DNA of 64,000 nucleotides. Source: Pseudohongiella sp. (GTDB lineage Bacteria; Pseudomonadota; Gammaproteobacteria; Pseudomonadales; Pseudohongiellaceae). The translations under genes were made by a program, and so were the position numbers. The notes under the pieces were generated by a model. It had not been told where the DNA came from, made no database searches, and worked only from the letters and a program-made list of their open reading frames with translations. The DNA is taken from assembly GCA_030651695.1 (NCBI GenBank), contig JAUSCD010000030.1, positions 62,001 through 126,000 on the forward strand, given 5' to 3'. This document shows, piece after piece, positions 52,924 through 61,295 of the stretch. The first letter of the stretch is position 1, and each line of letters opens with the position of its first letter.

Positions 52924-53652
52924 TCAGATCAGATCTGTCACAGTTGCCTGTTTCAGCATTCCTTTGATCGTCGCCAGATGTTCATCTTCTTCAGTCAAGG
53001 CTCTGCTGAACTGCTCCGCGAGTTCATCCTGGCCTGCTCTTGTCGCCAGATCGATCAGCAGTTCCCAGCCAATATTGTCAGCGGCCTCCGCAATCAACAG
53101 AGCATTCATGGACTGTACAAGATTCGTGCGGGGATCAGCGATAATTTTTACGATACCTTCGGCAGATACTCCGGCCAGATTGGCGGAGGGCGTCTGCGCA
53201 GTCGGGTCTGCGCCGAGTTTTTCCAGCGCATCAACAAGTAATAGATAATGCTGGTGCTCCTCATCGCGGAATCGCTGGATGGTGGGCTGTATATCAACCA
53301 GTCCGGGTATGTGGCCGAGCGCCTCGACCTTCGCCAACATCGCATCATAGAGCCGGACGCCAGTGCGCTCAAACGCCAGTCGCTCAGCCATCTTGTCGAT
53401 CAGAATCTCCGGATTTTTTCCAAGGACTTTCTGGAAAGATGTTTTTATCATGCCTTTCACCGAGCCCGGCACCGGCACTGATCCTACCGGTGCCGCTTCT
53501 GAGATCGCCAGCATGCGTTCGCGCGCGATGGCGCCAGCGTCCCCGGGGATGTCTGGAGGGAACAGCTTATTGGCTTCCAGTTGCTCTTTGGTATCGTTTG
53601 GCGACATTTGTGCGCCGGTTTTGTTGTGGCCCATTTTGGCTGAGATAGTCAT
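52924..53652 (-). CDS. Ferritin-like diiron protein, smaller partner
   Basis: A 242-residue protein whose residues from about 80 on form a four-helix ferritin-like bundle. Probable metal ligands are E in LAFERTGVRLYDAML, EXXH in FRDEEHQHYLLL, E in LIAEAADNIGWELL and EXXH in LTEEDEHLATI. The N-terminal ~80 residues are polar and of unknown fold. Its ATG overlaps the stop of the larger ferritin-like gene (ATGA). A role in iron or peroxide handling is inferred from the fold. Confidence 0.78.
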   Translation of the reverse strand: MTISAKMGHNKTGAQMSPNDTKEQLEANKLFPPDIPGDAGAIARERMLAISEAAPVGSVPVPGSVKGMIKTSFQKVLGKNPEILIDKMAERLAFERTGVRLYDAMLAKVEALGHIPGLVDIQPTIQRFRDEEHQHYLLLVDALEKLGADPTAQTPSANLAGVSAEGIVKIIADPRTNLVQSMNALLIAEAADNIGWELLIDLATRAGQDELAEQFSRALTEEDEHLATIKGMLKQATVTDLI

Positions 53653-54833
53653 GACTGTTCACCTCTTGGTCGTGAATTGGCCTGCTCGGTTCCCGGATGC
53701 CATTTGTATCCGGCTGAGACTGTAGCGGAAGCGACCCCGTCTCCATTCATTTGTTCGCGATAGCGCAGGGACGCTTCGTTCTCGCGTTGTTTGGGAACAT
53801 ATTGGGTACCGGCAGTACGCAGATCCTTCTCTTCCGATAGCACCTTGCGAACAAACTCACGCTGGCTTTTGAACGCGATCATTTGTGGCACCGTGCCCGC
53901 AAGGATCTCTTCGGGGTCGCGGCGCTCGAGCTTCTTGAACCACTCGCGCGCCAGCGTCAACTGACCCAGTTCGTAATCAAGAAACTGCTCCCACATGGCT
54001 TTAACCCGGGGATTCTCTTCTTGTTCTGCGCAGCTGGCATACGCATAGACTTCCATGGCTTCATGAATCAGCCACTTCTCCACAAATGATTCCGAAGGAT
54101 CCATCAGTGATCCATACTGGGTGACATGCTGCTCTTCCACTGATGCGATCTCGGCATATAACTGTCGCGCAACCGGGTCGGTGAACGTGGGGCCAATATT
54201 CATGTAGTAGTCATGTGTCTGGTGTTCAGCTGCAGTTATCATGGCGGCATGCATTTTGGTAATCAGGGCTGCGTCAGCTTTCTGGTAGTTTTCCCGCAGA
54301 TCATCTTCCGGCGCACGATGATGCTCCGATGTAGGTCGGCCGGGAACGATATCTGTGTAGCCTTGCAGGATGTTGTTGGCGTCCTTTCCTTCCAGACGAT
54401 CAAGCATTGCAGCGTAACGGTACAAATGGTCAAAATCTTCCAGCAGACCAAAACGGTAAGTCTGGGCCTGATAGGGGTCCGGTTCTGTCTGGGCCACCGC
54501 AGCAGTAACTTCTATCGCAACCTGCTCATAAGCGATGGTGGTCTCCAGTGGTGAGTGGTCGGCGGACAGCAGCCAGTTAATTGACGTCATCTGATGCTGC
54601 TCTACGCGCCGGATCTGCGCCAAAGGCAGTTGTAACTCTTTATGAAACCGCGAACCAAAATGTTTAAGTCTCAAGGCATCTTGTTCTATTCCATTCATCA
54701 AGATGATGCGCACCCGAGTGAACGCATCATCGTCCAGCTTGCTGATAGGACGGCTTGATATCTGACGCCATGAGAACACCTGTTTCTCCAGGGGGTGGCC
54801 CTTGTTGTCGAATATACCTGATACTCCGTTCAT
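53649..54833 (-). CDS. Ferritin-like protein, larger partner, probably two bundles
   Basis: A 394-residue helical protein. Residues in MNGIEQDALRLKHFGSRFHK, RRVEQHQMTSINWLL and LLEDFDHLYRYAAML, then HAAMITAAEHQTHDYYMN, IASVEEQHVTQYGSLMD and HEAMEVYAYASCAEQEEN, show repeated E and EXXH patterns of ferritin-like diiron bundles; two may be present. ATG at 54833 is set by GGAGG at 54838-54842; an upstream GTG or ATG at 54887 lacks a site. It is translationally coupled to the smaller ferritin-like gene. Function unknown; stress protection is inferred. Confidence 0.7.
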   Translation of the reverse strand: MNGVSGIFDNKGHPLEKQVFSWRQISSRPISKLDDDAFTRVRIILMNGIEQDALRLKHFGSRFHKELQLPLAQIRRVEQHQMTSINWLLSADHSPLETTIAYEQVAIEVTAAVAQTEPDPYQAQTYRFGLLEDFDHLYRYAAMLDRLEGKDANNILQGYTDIVPGRPTSEHHRAPEDDLRENYQKADAALITKMHAAMITAAEHQTHDYYMNIGPTFTDPVARQLYAEIASVEEQHVTQYGSLMDPSESFVEKWLIHEAMEVYAYASCAEQEENPRVKAMWEQFLDYELGQLTLAREWFKKLERRDPEEILAGTVPQMIAFKSQREFVRKVLSEEKDLRTAGTQYVPKQRENEASLRYREQMNGDGVASATVSAGYKWHPGTEQANSRPRGEQS

Positions 54834-55045
54834 AACGCCTCCGTAGGAAAGATGTCTGATTATTGCCGCGTGCTCCAGCGGTGACACCAGATTGCAATGG
54901 CAAAAGAAGGTGTAGTTTTAGGACTCAGCCGTTTTGGAAAAGTTTGTCGGGCTGCGAGGCTTGTTACATGGTTGCATTCAACACCCAAGTCTGGCTGAAT
55001 GGTTTACTCGCTCAGATAACTGATATGCAAGGTAATGTTTAAAGT

Positions 55046-56569
55046 ATGAAAGCGGTAACAACAAAAAGTTTTCTATATCTGACCCGGCTCGGCATAGACA
55101 CGCATCAGGAACCAGTGCTCTACATGCGCGAAGATTGCCATGTTTGCCGCTCGGAGGGCTTTGATGCTCAGGGTCGTGTGCAGATCATGTGCGGTGACCG
55201 TTCCGTTATTGCCACGCTCAATATTGTCAAAGGTGATTTGCTCAGTCACCAGAAAGCCGGGCTGAGTGAATCCGCGTGGAGATTGCTGAATGCAAGCGAA
55301 GGTGAAAAGGCATTTTTCCGCCACGCCCCGCCAGTAGAATCCATGAGTCATGTGCGCGGCAAACTTTATGGCAAGCCTCTGACAGCTGCCGGCGCTCACG
55401 AGATCATTGAAGACATCAGCCGCGGCCACTATTCGGATATCCAGCTATCCTCCTACGTCACTGCCTGCGCTGCAAACAATCTGAGCATTGAAGAAACCAT
55501 CCATGTCACCCGCGCCATGGTGGAAGCCGGGCGTCGTTTTGACTGGGGTGATGGTCGTATCATCGTCGACAAACACTGCGTAGGCGGACTGCCGGGCAAC
55601 CGCACCACGCCTATTGTTGTGGCAATTGTTGCCGCCAATGGTCTGGTCATGCCCAAGACTTCATCGCGCGCCATCACCTCTCCCGCCGGCACTGCTGACA
55701 CCATGGAAACACTGACAGAAGTGAATCTGGGTTTTGATCGTATGCGCGCGGTAGTTGAAAAAGAAGGCGCCTGCCTGGCCTGGGGCGGCGCGGTTGCTTT
55801 AAGTCCTACAGATGACATTATCATCCGTGTGGAGCGCGCACTGGATCTGGACAGCGAAGGGCAACTGGTGGCTTCGGTGATCTCCAAGAAAGTGGCAGCA
55901 GGTTCCACCCATGTGTTGATTGATATCCCGGTGGGTCCAACGGCGAAGGTCCGGAGCCCTGAATTGGCGGCGCAGTTGGCTGCAGCGCTTACCGACGCAG
56001 GAAGCGCGATGGGATTGACCATAAAAACGCTGATCAGTGACGGCAGCCAGCCGGTCGGGTTTGGCATCGGACCAGCGCTCGAAGCTCATGATGTGCTGGC
56101 GGTTTTGCAGAATGATAAAAAAGCGCCGCGAGATCTTCGCCAACGTGCGTTGACACTGGCCGCAGCCATGCTGGAAATGGGGCAGGCCTGTCAAGCGAGG
56201 GAAGGTCTGGAGCTGGCAACCCGCACGTTGGATAGCGGCCTGGCCTGGCAAAAATTCCAGGCCATCTGCGCGGCGCAAGGTGGGCTGCGCGAACCACCTC
56301 GTGCCGAATACGTCCACACCATCAAAGCTGAACGCCATGGTGTTGTTGCCATGTTGAACAATCGTGTGATTTCGCGGCTGGCCACGCTGGCCGGCGCACC
56401 CAATGCCAAAGCTGCAGGTGTCTGCATGCATGTGCGTCTTGGCGATGTGGTTGAGCCGGGGCAAGCGCTCATCAGTGTTCATTCAGAGGCACTGGGGGAG
56501 CTGGAATACGCGCTCGACTTTTACCATTCGCACCCGCAGATTCTGCTAATTGAGGAAGAAGTGGTATGA
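55046..56569 (+). CDS. Thymidine phosphorylase-family / AMP phosphorylase-like enzyme
   Basis: A 507-residue nucleoside or nucleotide phosphorylase. An N-terminal ~80-residue extension precedes the pyrimidine phosphorylase core with HVRGKLYGKPLTAAGAHEII, DKHCVGGLPGNRTTPIVVAI, and TSPAGTADTMETL, then the C-terminal domain ending in hexapeptide-like beta strands. The length and N-extension match the archaeal AMP phosphorylase type, which splits NMP with phosphate to base plus ribose 1,5-bisphosphate, rather than the ~440-residue DeoA. The stop overlaps the PRPP synthetase start (ATGA), supporting a role in nucleotide-ribose flux. Confidence 0.85.
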   Translation: MKAVTTKSFLYLTRLGIDTHQEPVLYMREDCHVCRSEGFDAQGRVQIMCGDRSVIATLNIVKGDLLSHQKAGLSESAWRLLNASEGEKAFFRHAPPVESMSHVRGKLYGKPLTAAGAHEIIEDISRGHYSDIQLSSYVTACAANNLSIEETIHVTRAMVEAGRRFDWGDGRIIVDKHCVGGLPGNRTTPIVVAIVAANGLVMPKTSSRAITSPAGTADTMETLTEVNLGFDRMRAVVEKEGACLAWGGAVALSPTDDIIIRVERALDLDSEGQLVASVISKKVAAGSTHVLIDIPVGPTAKVRSPELAAQLAAALTDAGSAMGLTIKTLISDGSQPVGFGIGPALEAHDVLAVLQNDKKAPRDLRQRALTLAAAMLEMGQACQAREGLELATRTLDSGLAWQKFQAICAAQGGLREPPRAEYVHTIKAERHGVVAMLNNRVISRLATLAGAPNAKAAGVCMHVRLGDVVEPGQALISVHSEALGELEYALDFYHSHPQILLIEEEVV

Positions 56570-57471
56570 GTATTCTGATGTTCAGTATGCCAGGCCAGGA
56601 ACAGCTGGCGCAGAACCTGTTGCAACGAACCGGATGGTTGGCCGGAAATATGATCCTGCGACATTTTCCCGATGGCGAAACTTATATCCGGGTGCTGGAC
56701 GATGTAAAAGGGCGCGAGGTCGTAATTTTGTGCCAGCTGCATCAGCCTGACAGCAACGTGCTGCCGTTATTGTTGTTGGCTGATACCCTGCATGATCTTG
56801 GTGCCACCAAGGTCGGGCTTATTGCGCCGTATCTCGCTTATATGCGCCAGGACAAACGATTCAACGAGGGCGAAGGTGTCAGTTCGCACTATTTTGCGAA
56901 ATTGATCAGCCGGCACCTGGACTGGCTGGTTACTGTTGATCCTCACCTTCACCGTATTCATCGGCTGGATGAGGTCTACAGTATCCCGGCCACTTCGCTT
57001 ACTGCCGTAAAGCCAATTGCGGAATGGATCAGGCAACATATCGACAGACCGTTGGTCATAGGTCCGGACAGCGAATCCGAGCAGTGGGCTGCACGTGTTG
57101 CAGAGGCCGTAGGATGCCCTTGGGAAGTGCTGCAGAAAGAACGTTTTGGCGACAGGGATGTACGCATCTCATTGCCGCATGTTGAAAACTATCCCGATCG
57201 CACCCCCGTTCTCGTTGATGACATTATCAGCACAGGTAAAACCATGATGCTTGCTGCGCAGCATCTGCGTGCGGCGGGCATGGCCGCGCCGGTGTGTGTG
57301 GCAGTCCACGGTATTTTCGCCGCCGGGGCTCTGCAGGAGATGCAGGCTCAGGGGTTGACGGTGGTTACCTGCAACTCAATTCCAGATGACAGTAATCAGA
57401 TTGATCTGGCTGAGCTGTTGGCCACGGGCACAATTCCCCGTGTTGAAGGCCAATCCCCGTCTCCAGAATAG
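56566..57471 (+). CDS. Ribose-phosphate pyrophosphokinase, archaeal-like type
   Basis: A 301-residue PRPP synthetase-family protein, shorter than the housekeeping bacterial Prs (~315). PYLAYMRQDKRFNEGEGVS, VDPHLHRIHRLDEVY and the PRPP loop VLVDDIISTGKTM are present. The VDPHLHR form resembles archaeal enzymes instead of VDLHADQIQGFF. It is coupled to the phosphorylase by ATGA, so it is probably a dedicated paralogue rather than the main Prs. It might make or consume PRPP in nucleotide salvage. The 264 bp after it (57472-57735) show no gene. Confidence 0.87.
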   Translation: MSILMFSMPGQEQLAQNLLQRTGWLAGNMILRHFPDGETYIRVLDDVKGREVVILCQLHQPDSNVLPLLLLADTLHDLGATKVGLIAPYLAYMRQDKRFNEGEGVSSHYFAKLISRHLDWLVTVDPHLHRIHRLDEVYSIPATSLTAVKPIAEWIRQHIDRPLVIGPDSESEQWAARVAEAVGCPWEVLQKERFGDRDVRISLPHVENYPDRTPVLVDDIISTGKTMMLAAQHLRAAGMAAPVCVAVHGIFAAGALQEMQAQGLTVVTCNSIPDDSNQIDLAELLATGTIPRVEGQSPSPE

Positions 57472-57735
57472 TGTGAACCCCCGGTTGATACGATGCGCCT
57501 GGTGAACTACAGTTTCTGCCCGGCTGGAAAATATGAGCTAACTTGCCACAGATACCGGTCTTGAAAGAGAAGAGCAGTATCCGACGGTTTGTGGTCAGCG
57601 CACCTCAGGTGAAATAAGTTACTAATTCTATTGTGTTTATGGGGCGTCAGTGGATGGGCGCCATGACATTGTCTGACGTGGCCGGAATTGCCCGTTCATT
57701 CTTTATTCCTGTTTTAAAACAAACGGAGAACGATC

Positions 57736-58299
57736 ATGACAAGCAGCCAGAGCGACATCAAAGTTAGGGAAGCGATTGGGGTTTTTTTCGATAGAGAGCA
57801 TCTCGAGGAGGCTATAAAGGATCTGAAGAATTCCGGCTTTGAGCATGACCAGCTCGGTTTGCTGGCGAGTGAACAGGTTGTTCAAAAATCACTTGGCGAT
57901 ATCTATACCAGAACCAATGATCACGATGATGACTCCAAAGGACCAGCAATGGCTTTTGCCCGTAAGGAAGCGGGCGGGGACAACTTCTGGTCCTTTAACG
58001 GAGGTTTGTTTTTTGCCGGCTCAACTGCTGCCATGGGGGCAGTTGTGGCATCTGCGGCAGTATTCGGTGGCGCGCTACTGGTTGCGGCAGCCAGCGTGGT
58101 GGGTGTAGGGACTGTTGGCGCAGTGGCTGCCAACCTGATCAGCAAAAGTGATGCGGAGTCTCTTGCTGAGCAGGTTGATCAGGGCCATTTATTGTTGTTC
58201 GTCAGGGTGAACGATTTGGACGAGGAAGCCTCTGCAGTAAGGATTCTCTCCCGGCATGCCGGGTTTGATGCCAAAGTCTACGAAGTCCCTGTCAAATGA
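57736..58299 (+). CDS. Glycine-zipper membrane protein, stress-protein-like
   Basis: A 187-residue protein. The N-terminal part (EAIGVFFDREHLEEAIKDL, then FEHDQLGLLAS) resembles the general stress protein 17M/DUF1269-type ferredoxin-like fold. A central Gly/Ala-rich hydrophobic segment of about 45 residues (92-136) is a glycine zipper or double membrane span. The C-terminal LLLFVRVND...ILSRHAGFDAKVYEV repeats the alpha-beta pattern. GGAG precedes the ATG. The gene lies between the PRPP synthetase and the nuclease; function unknown. Confidence 0.7.
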   Translation: MTSSQSDIKVREAIGVFFDREHLEEAIKDLKNSGFEHDQLGLLASEQVVQKSLGDIYTRTNDHDDDSKGPAMAFARKEAGGDNFWSFNGGLFFAGSTAAMGAVVASAAVFGGALLVAAASVVGVGTVGAVAANLISKSDAESLAEQVDQGHLLLFVRVNDLDEEASAVRILSRHAGFDAKVYEVPVK

Positions 58300-58309
58300 G
58301 TCGGAACAA

Positions 58310-59713
58310 CTAAAACGAAATTGAGCGGCCATACGCCGGGATATCGCTTCGTATGGCTTTGTCTGTCCATAACTTCTGAGACAACGCTTCCAGTGCGTTG
58401 ACTTCGCCGTGTACGAGACACAAGCGCGGTTTATTTTCAAAGTTTGAGGCCCAATGGATCAATGCAGTCTGTCCCGCGTGGGCAGATAGCCCGCCGATGG
58501 TCTCGATGCGTGCGCGCACGCGGAATTCGTCACCGAACATTTTGATTTCTTTTTTGCCATCAACCAGCAAGCGGCCAAGGGTGCCCTGTGCCTGGAAACC
58601 GATAAAAATGACGGTATTGTTTTCGCGCCAGATACGATGTTTGAAGTGGTGACGGATACGCCCACCGGTGCACATGCCGCTGCCGGCGATGATAATTGCA
58701 CCTTGTTTGATTTTGTTTATTTCCATCGACTCTTCAGCACTGCGGCACAGTTTTAAAGTGGGCAAAAACTTTTGCAGTGATTCTCTGCCCGAGTCTGTGA
58801 GGCAGCGAATATCCTCGTCGTCCATGATGTGCAGCCAGCGGTCGTAAACTTCGGTGACTTCAATGGCCATGGGGCTGTCCAGAAAAATCTGCCAGTCATC
58901 AAGTTCGCCGGCGTGATACAGACAGCCAAGATGGAAGATCATTTCCTGTGAGCGGCCAATTGCAAATGCCGGGATCATCACATTGCCGCCACGTTCCCAG
59001 GTTTCATGCAACACGGTTCGAAGTTCTTCAATAGTGGCGTCATGCGGGCGGTGATCGCGATCCCCGTAAGTGCCTTCCATCAACACAATATCAGCCTTGG
59101 TTGGGGTTTCTGCGTCATTCATCAGAGCCGAGTCGTTGTTGCCAAGGTCGCCTGAGAACACCAACACTTTTTCTTCACCTTTATCTGTCAGGGTCAGTTC
59201 TACAATGGCTGAGCCGAGAATATGGCCGGCATCCATAAAACGTACATTAGCGGATGGTCCGATAGAAAAAGACACGTGGTAGGGTTTGGGATCACACTGT
59301 CGCAACACCTTCTCAACATCGCGCGCTGTGTATTCCGCTTCAATCAGGTCGCGACCGCTACGCTGGCGGCGCAGGTTCTCGCGCTCCAGATCGCGTTCGT
59401 ACAGTCCCCAGGCGTCCTCAAGCAGAATGCGCAGCAGCTGATGGGTTGCTTGTGTGCAGTAAATCGGACCTTCGAAGCCGCGATTTACAAGTTTGGGCAA
59501 CATGCCAGAGTGATCAAGATGGCCGTGTGAAAGTACCACCGCATCAATGCTGATCGGCTCAAACGGGAAGGCATCGTCACCGACACGGTCAACAGCATCG
59601 CCGCCTTGTTGCATGCCGCAGTCAAGCAGCACGCGCCCCAATGCGGGAGACTCCACCATGTGGCAGGAGCCGGTGACTTCCTGTGCCGCGCCGTAAAATG
59701 TGATTGTTGCCAT
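58310..59713 (-). CDS. Beta-CASP metallo-beta-lactamase RNA-processing exonuclease
   Basis: A 467-residue zinc nuclease of the CPSF/Int9-11 type. The metal motif is SHGHLDHSG (H63, H65, D67, H68), with DAGHILGSA, VFSGDLGN, MEGTYGDRDH (motif A), a beta-CASP insert with GSGMCTGGRIRHHFKHRI (motif B) and CLVHGEVNAL (motif C). Such proteins cleave RNA as endo- or 5' exonucleases. It converges on the glycine-zipper gene. In this cluster it could supply nucleotides from RNA for the phosphorylase, which is inference. AGGAAT precedes the ATG. Confidence 0.92.
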   Translation of the reverse strand: MATITFYGAAQEVTGSCHMVESPALGRVLLDCGMQQGGDAVDRVGDDAFPFEPISIDAVVLSHGHLDHSGMLPKLVNRGFEGPIYCTQATHQLLRILLEDAWGLYERDLERENLRRQRSGRDLIEAEYTARDVEKVLRQCDPKPYHVSFSIGPSANVRFMDAGHILGSAIVELTLTDKGEEKVLVFSGDLGNNDSALMNDAETPTKADIVLMEGTYGDRDHRPHDATIEELRTVLHETWERGGNVMIPAFAIGRSQEMIFHLGCLYHAGELDDWQIFLDSPMAIEVTEVYDRWLHIMDDEDIRCLTDSGRESLQKFLPTLKLCRSAEESMEINKIKQGAIIIAGSGMCTGGRIRHHFKHRIWRENNTVIFIGFQAQGTLGRLLVDGKKEIKMFGDEFRVRARIETIGGLSAHAGQTALIHWASNFENKPRLCLVHGEVNALEALSQKLWTDKAIRSDIPAYGRSISF

Positions 59714-59849
59714 CAGATTCCTACTCCCTTGATAAACCAGTGCATGCTTTTTGCGGTGATAGCCGAGTCTATCCCAATGAGCGTGCAGGCGTCAGGCGCA
59801 ATCAGCTAGAATGCCGAAGTGTTTGATATGAAACAAACAGGGGAATTAG

Positions 59850-61295
59850 TTGCCAGCACACAACACAGAACATAAGAGGCCGCCGCTCAGACACGGTTTC
59901 AGTGATCGCTGGCTGGCTGAATCAGTTCGCTTACAACTGCCGCGTGCGGGCAAGACACCTGAATCGTTCTCCGGGCAGCAGATATCGAGTGCAGAAAGTC
60001 TTGCGCGCGCCTACGACGGCGGCCCTGAAGCGCGGGTACTACGCTGGGCTTCACTGCTGGCTGTGCACACAGATCTGGTGCAGGCCATGCATAGCTGGCG
60101 TCAACGCGCCGGTGTTGTATTGGCATTGATGTTGGTGCTGGCGTTTGCCGGCGGGCTTTCTGCAGCGCTCGGCGTGATGGGCCGCGGCAATGAACCGGTG
60201 AATGTGCTGTGGGCGCTTGGTGCCCTGCTGGGTGTGAATCTGCTGATGCTTCTTGTCTGGCTGTTGAGTCTGGGTGCAGCGCCGGGCGCCTTGTCTGCCG
60301 GCCGTCTGTGGCTTTGGCTGAGTGCACGGTTTTATGGTCGTGAGGCACTCACGCTGGCGCAGTCATTTTCGGGTCTGAGCCAGCGCGTTGGGGCAACACG
60401 CTGGTGGATGGCAGGCATTACCCATAGTGTCTGGTCATCTGCCCTGGCTGGCGCTCTGGCAGGTTTGTTGATTGCCTTGTCGCTGCGTAGTTATGCTTTT
60501 GTGTGGGAAACTACAATCCTGCCGGCAGCGCTTTTTACCTCGTTGGTGCAATCTCTGGCGTGGTTGCCCTCGCTTATTGGATTCCCTATGCCGGAGGAGA
60601 ACACCATTCGCCTGGCTGGTTTGATTGGCAGTGACGCCGTATTGCAGACCGATGAACAGCGCCGGGCATGGGCCGGCTGGTTATGCGGCGCGGTGCTGGT
60701 CTACGGGCTGCTGCCGCGCCTGATATTGCTGGGGCTCAGCGCCTGGCGTTTATCCCGCAGCCTTGCCCGTGTGCGGCTGGATCTGCACAGCGCAGATTGG
60801 TCTGCCCTGAGTCAACGGCTGTCTCCTGCCAGCCAGTCTTTGGGCGTCACTGATCCGGCGCCTGATTTACCTGTCACTTCAAGGCAGAAGCGAGGTTCAG
60901 GCATCGCCGGCCACGCCGAGTCCGTGGTGGTGGGGTTTGAGCTCGATGATCAGATCAGCTGGCCGCCTGTTTTCGGTGAAAGCGCGATTAAAGCAAGATA
61001 CGAGCAAGTAATGTCGCGTCAGCAAAGGACATTGGTGTTGCAGCAGCTTGATCAGTCGCCACCGCGAGCTTTGTTACTGGTCTGTGACTCCGCTCAGACG
61101 GTGGACAGGGGTTCGCTGGCATGGCTCGGTGAGGCCTCTGGACGTGTGCTGCATGTTGCCGTCTGGCTGGCAGGCAAGGGCACGGAAAACAGGCGCGCCG
61201 TCTGGCGCCAGCAATTGCAGACTCTGGGATTGTTGGAAAACGCTGTGTTTGACACCGAGTCTGATGCCCGCCAATGGCTGGAGGCACACTCATGA
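59850..61295 (+). CDS. DUF2868-type membrane protein
   Basis: A 481-residue protein starting at TTG with four or more membrane spans: pairs at about 90-145, and again near 200-230 and 270-300. An N-terminal SAESLARAYDGGPEARVLRWASLLA region is typical of the DUF2868 family. The C-terminal part (LLVCDSAQTVDRGSLAWLGE) looks like a soluble alpha/beta domain. Its stop overlaps the GTPase start (ATGA), and the DUF2868/DUF3482-GTPase pair is a conserved arrangement in Pseudomonas relatives. Function unknown. Confidence 0.78.
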   Translation: MPAHNTEHKRPPLRHGFSDRWLAESVRLQLPRAGKTPESFSGQQISSAESLARAYDGGPEARVLRWASLLAVHTDLVQAMHSWRQRAGVVLALMLVLAFAGGLSAALGVMGRGNEPVNVLWALGALLGVNLLMLLVWLLSLGAAPGALSAGRLWLWLSARFYGREALTLAQSFSGLSQRVGATRWWMAGITHSVWSSALAGALAGLLIALSLRSYAFVWETTILPAALFTSLVQSLAWLPSLIGFPMPEENTIRLAGLIGSDAVLQTDEQRRAWAGWLCGAVLVYGLLPRLILLGLSAWRLSRSLARVRLDLHSADWSALSQRLSPASQSLGVTDPAPDLPVTSRQKRGSGIAGHAESVVVGFELDDQISWPPVFGESAIKARYEQVMSRQQRTLVLQQLDQSPPRALLLVCDSAQTVDRGSLAWLGEASGRVLHVAVWLAGKGTENRRAVWRQQLQTLGLLENAVFDTESDARQWLEAHS

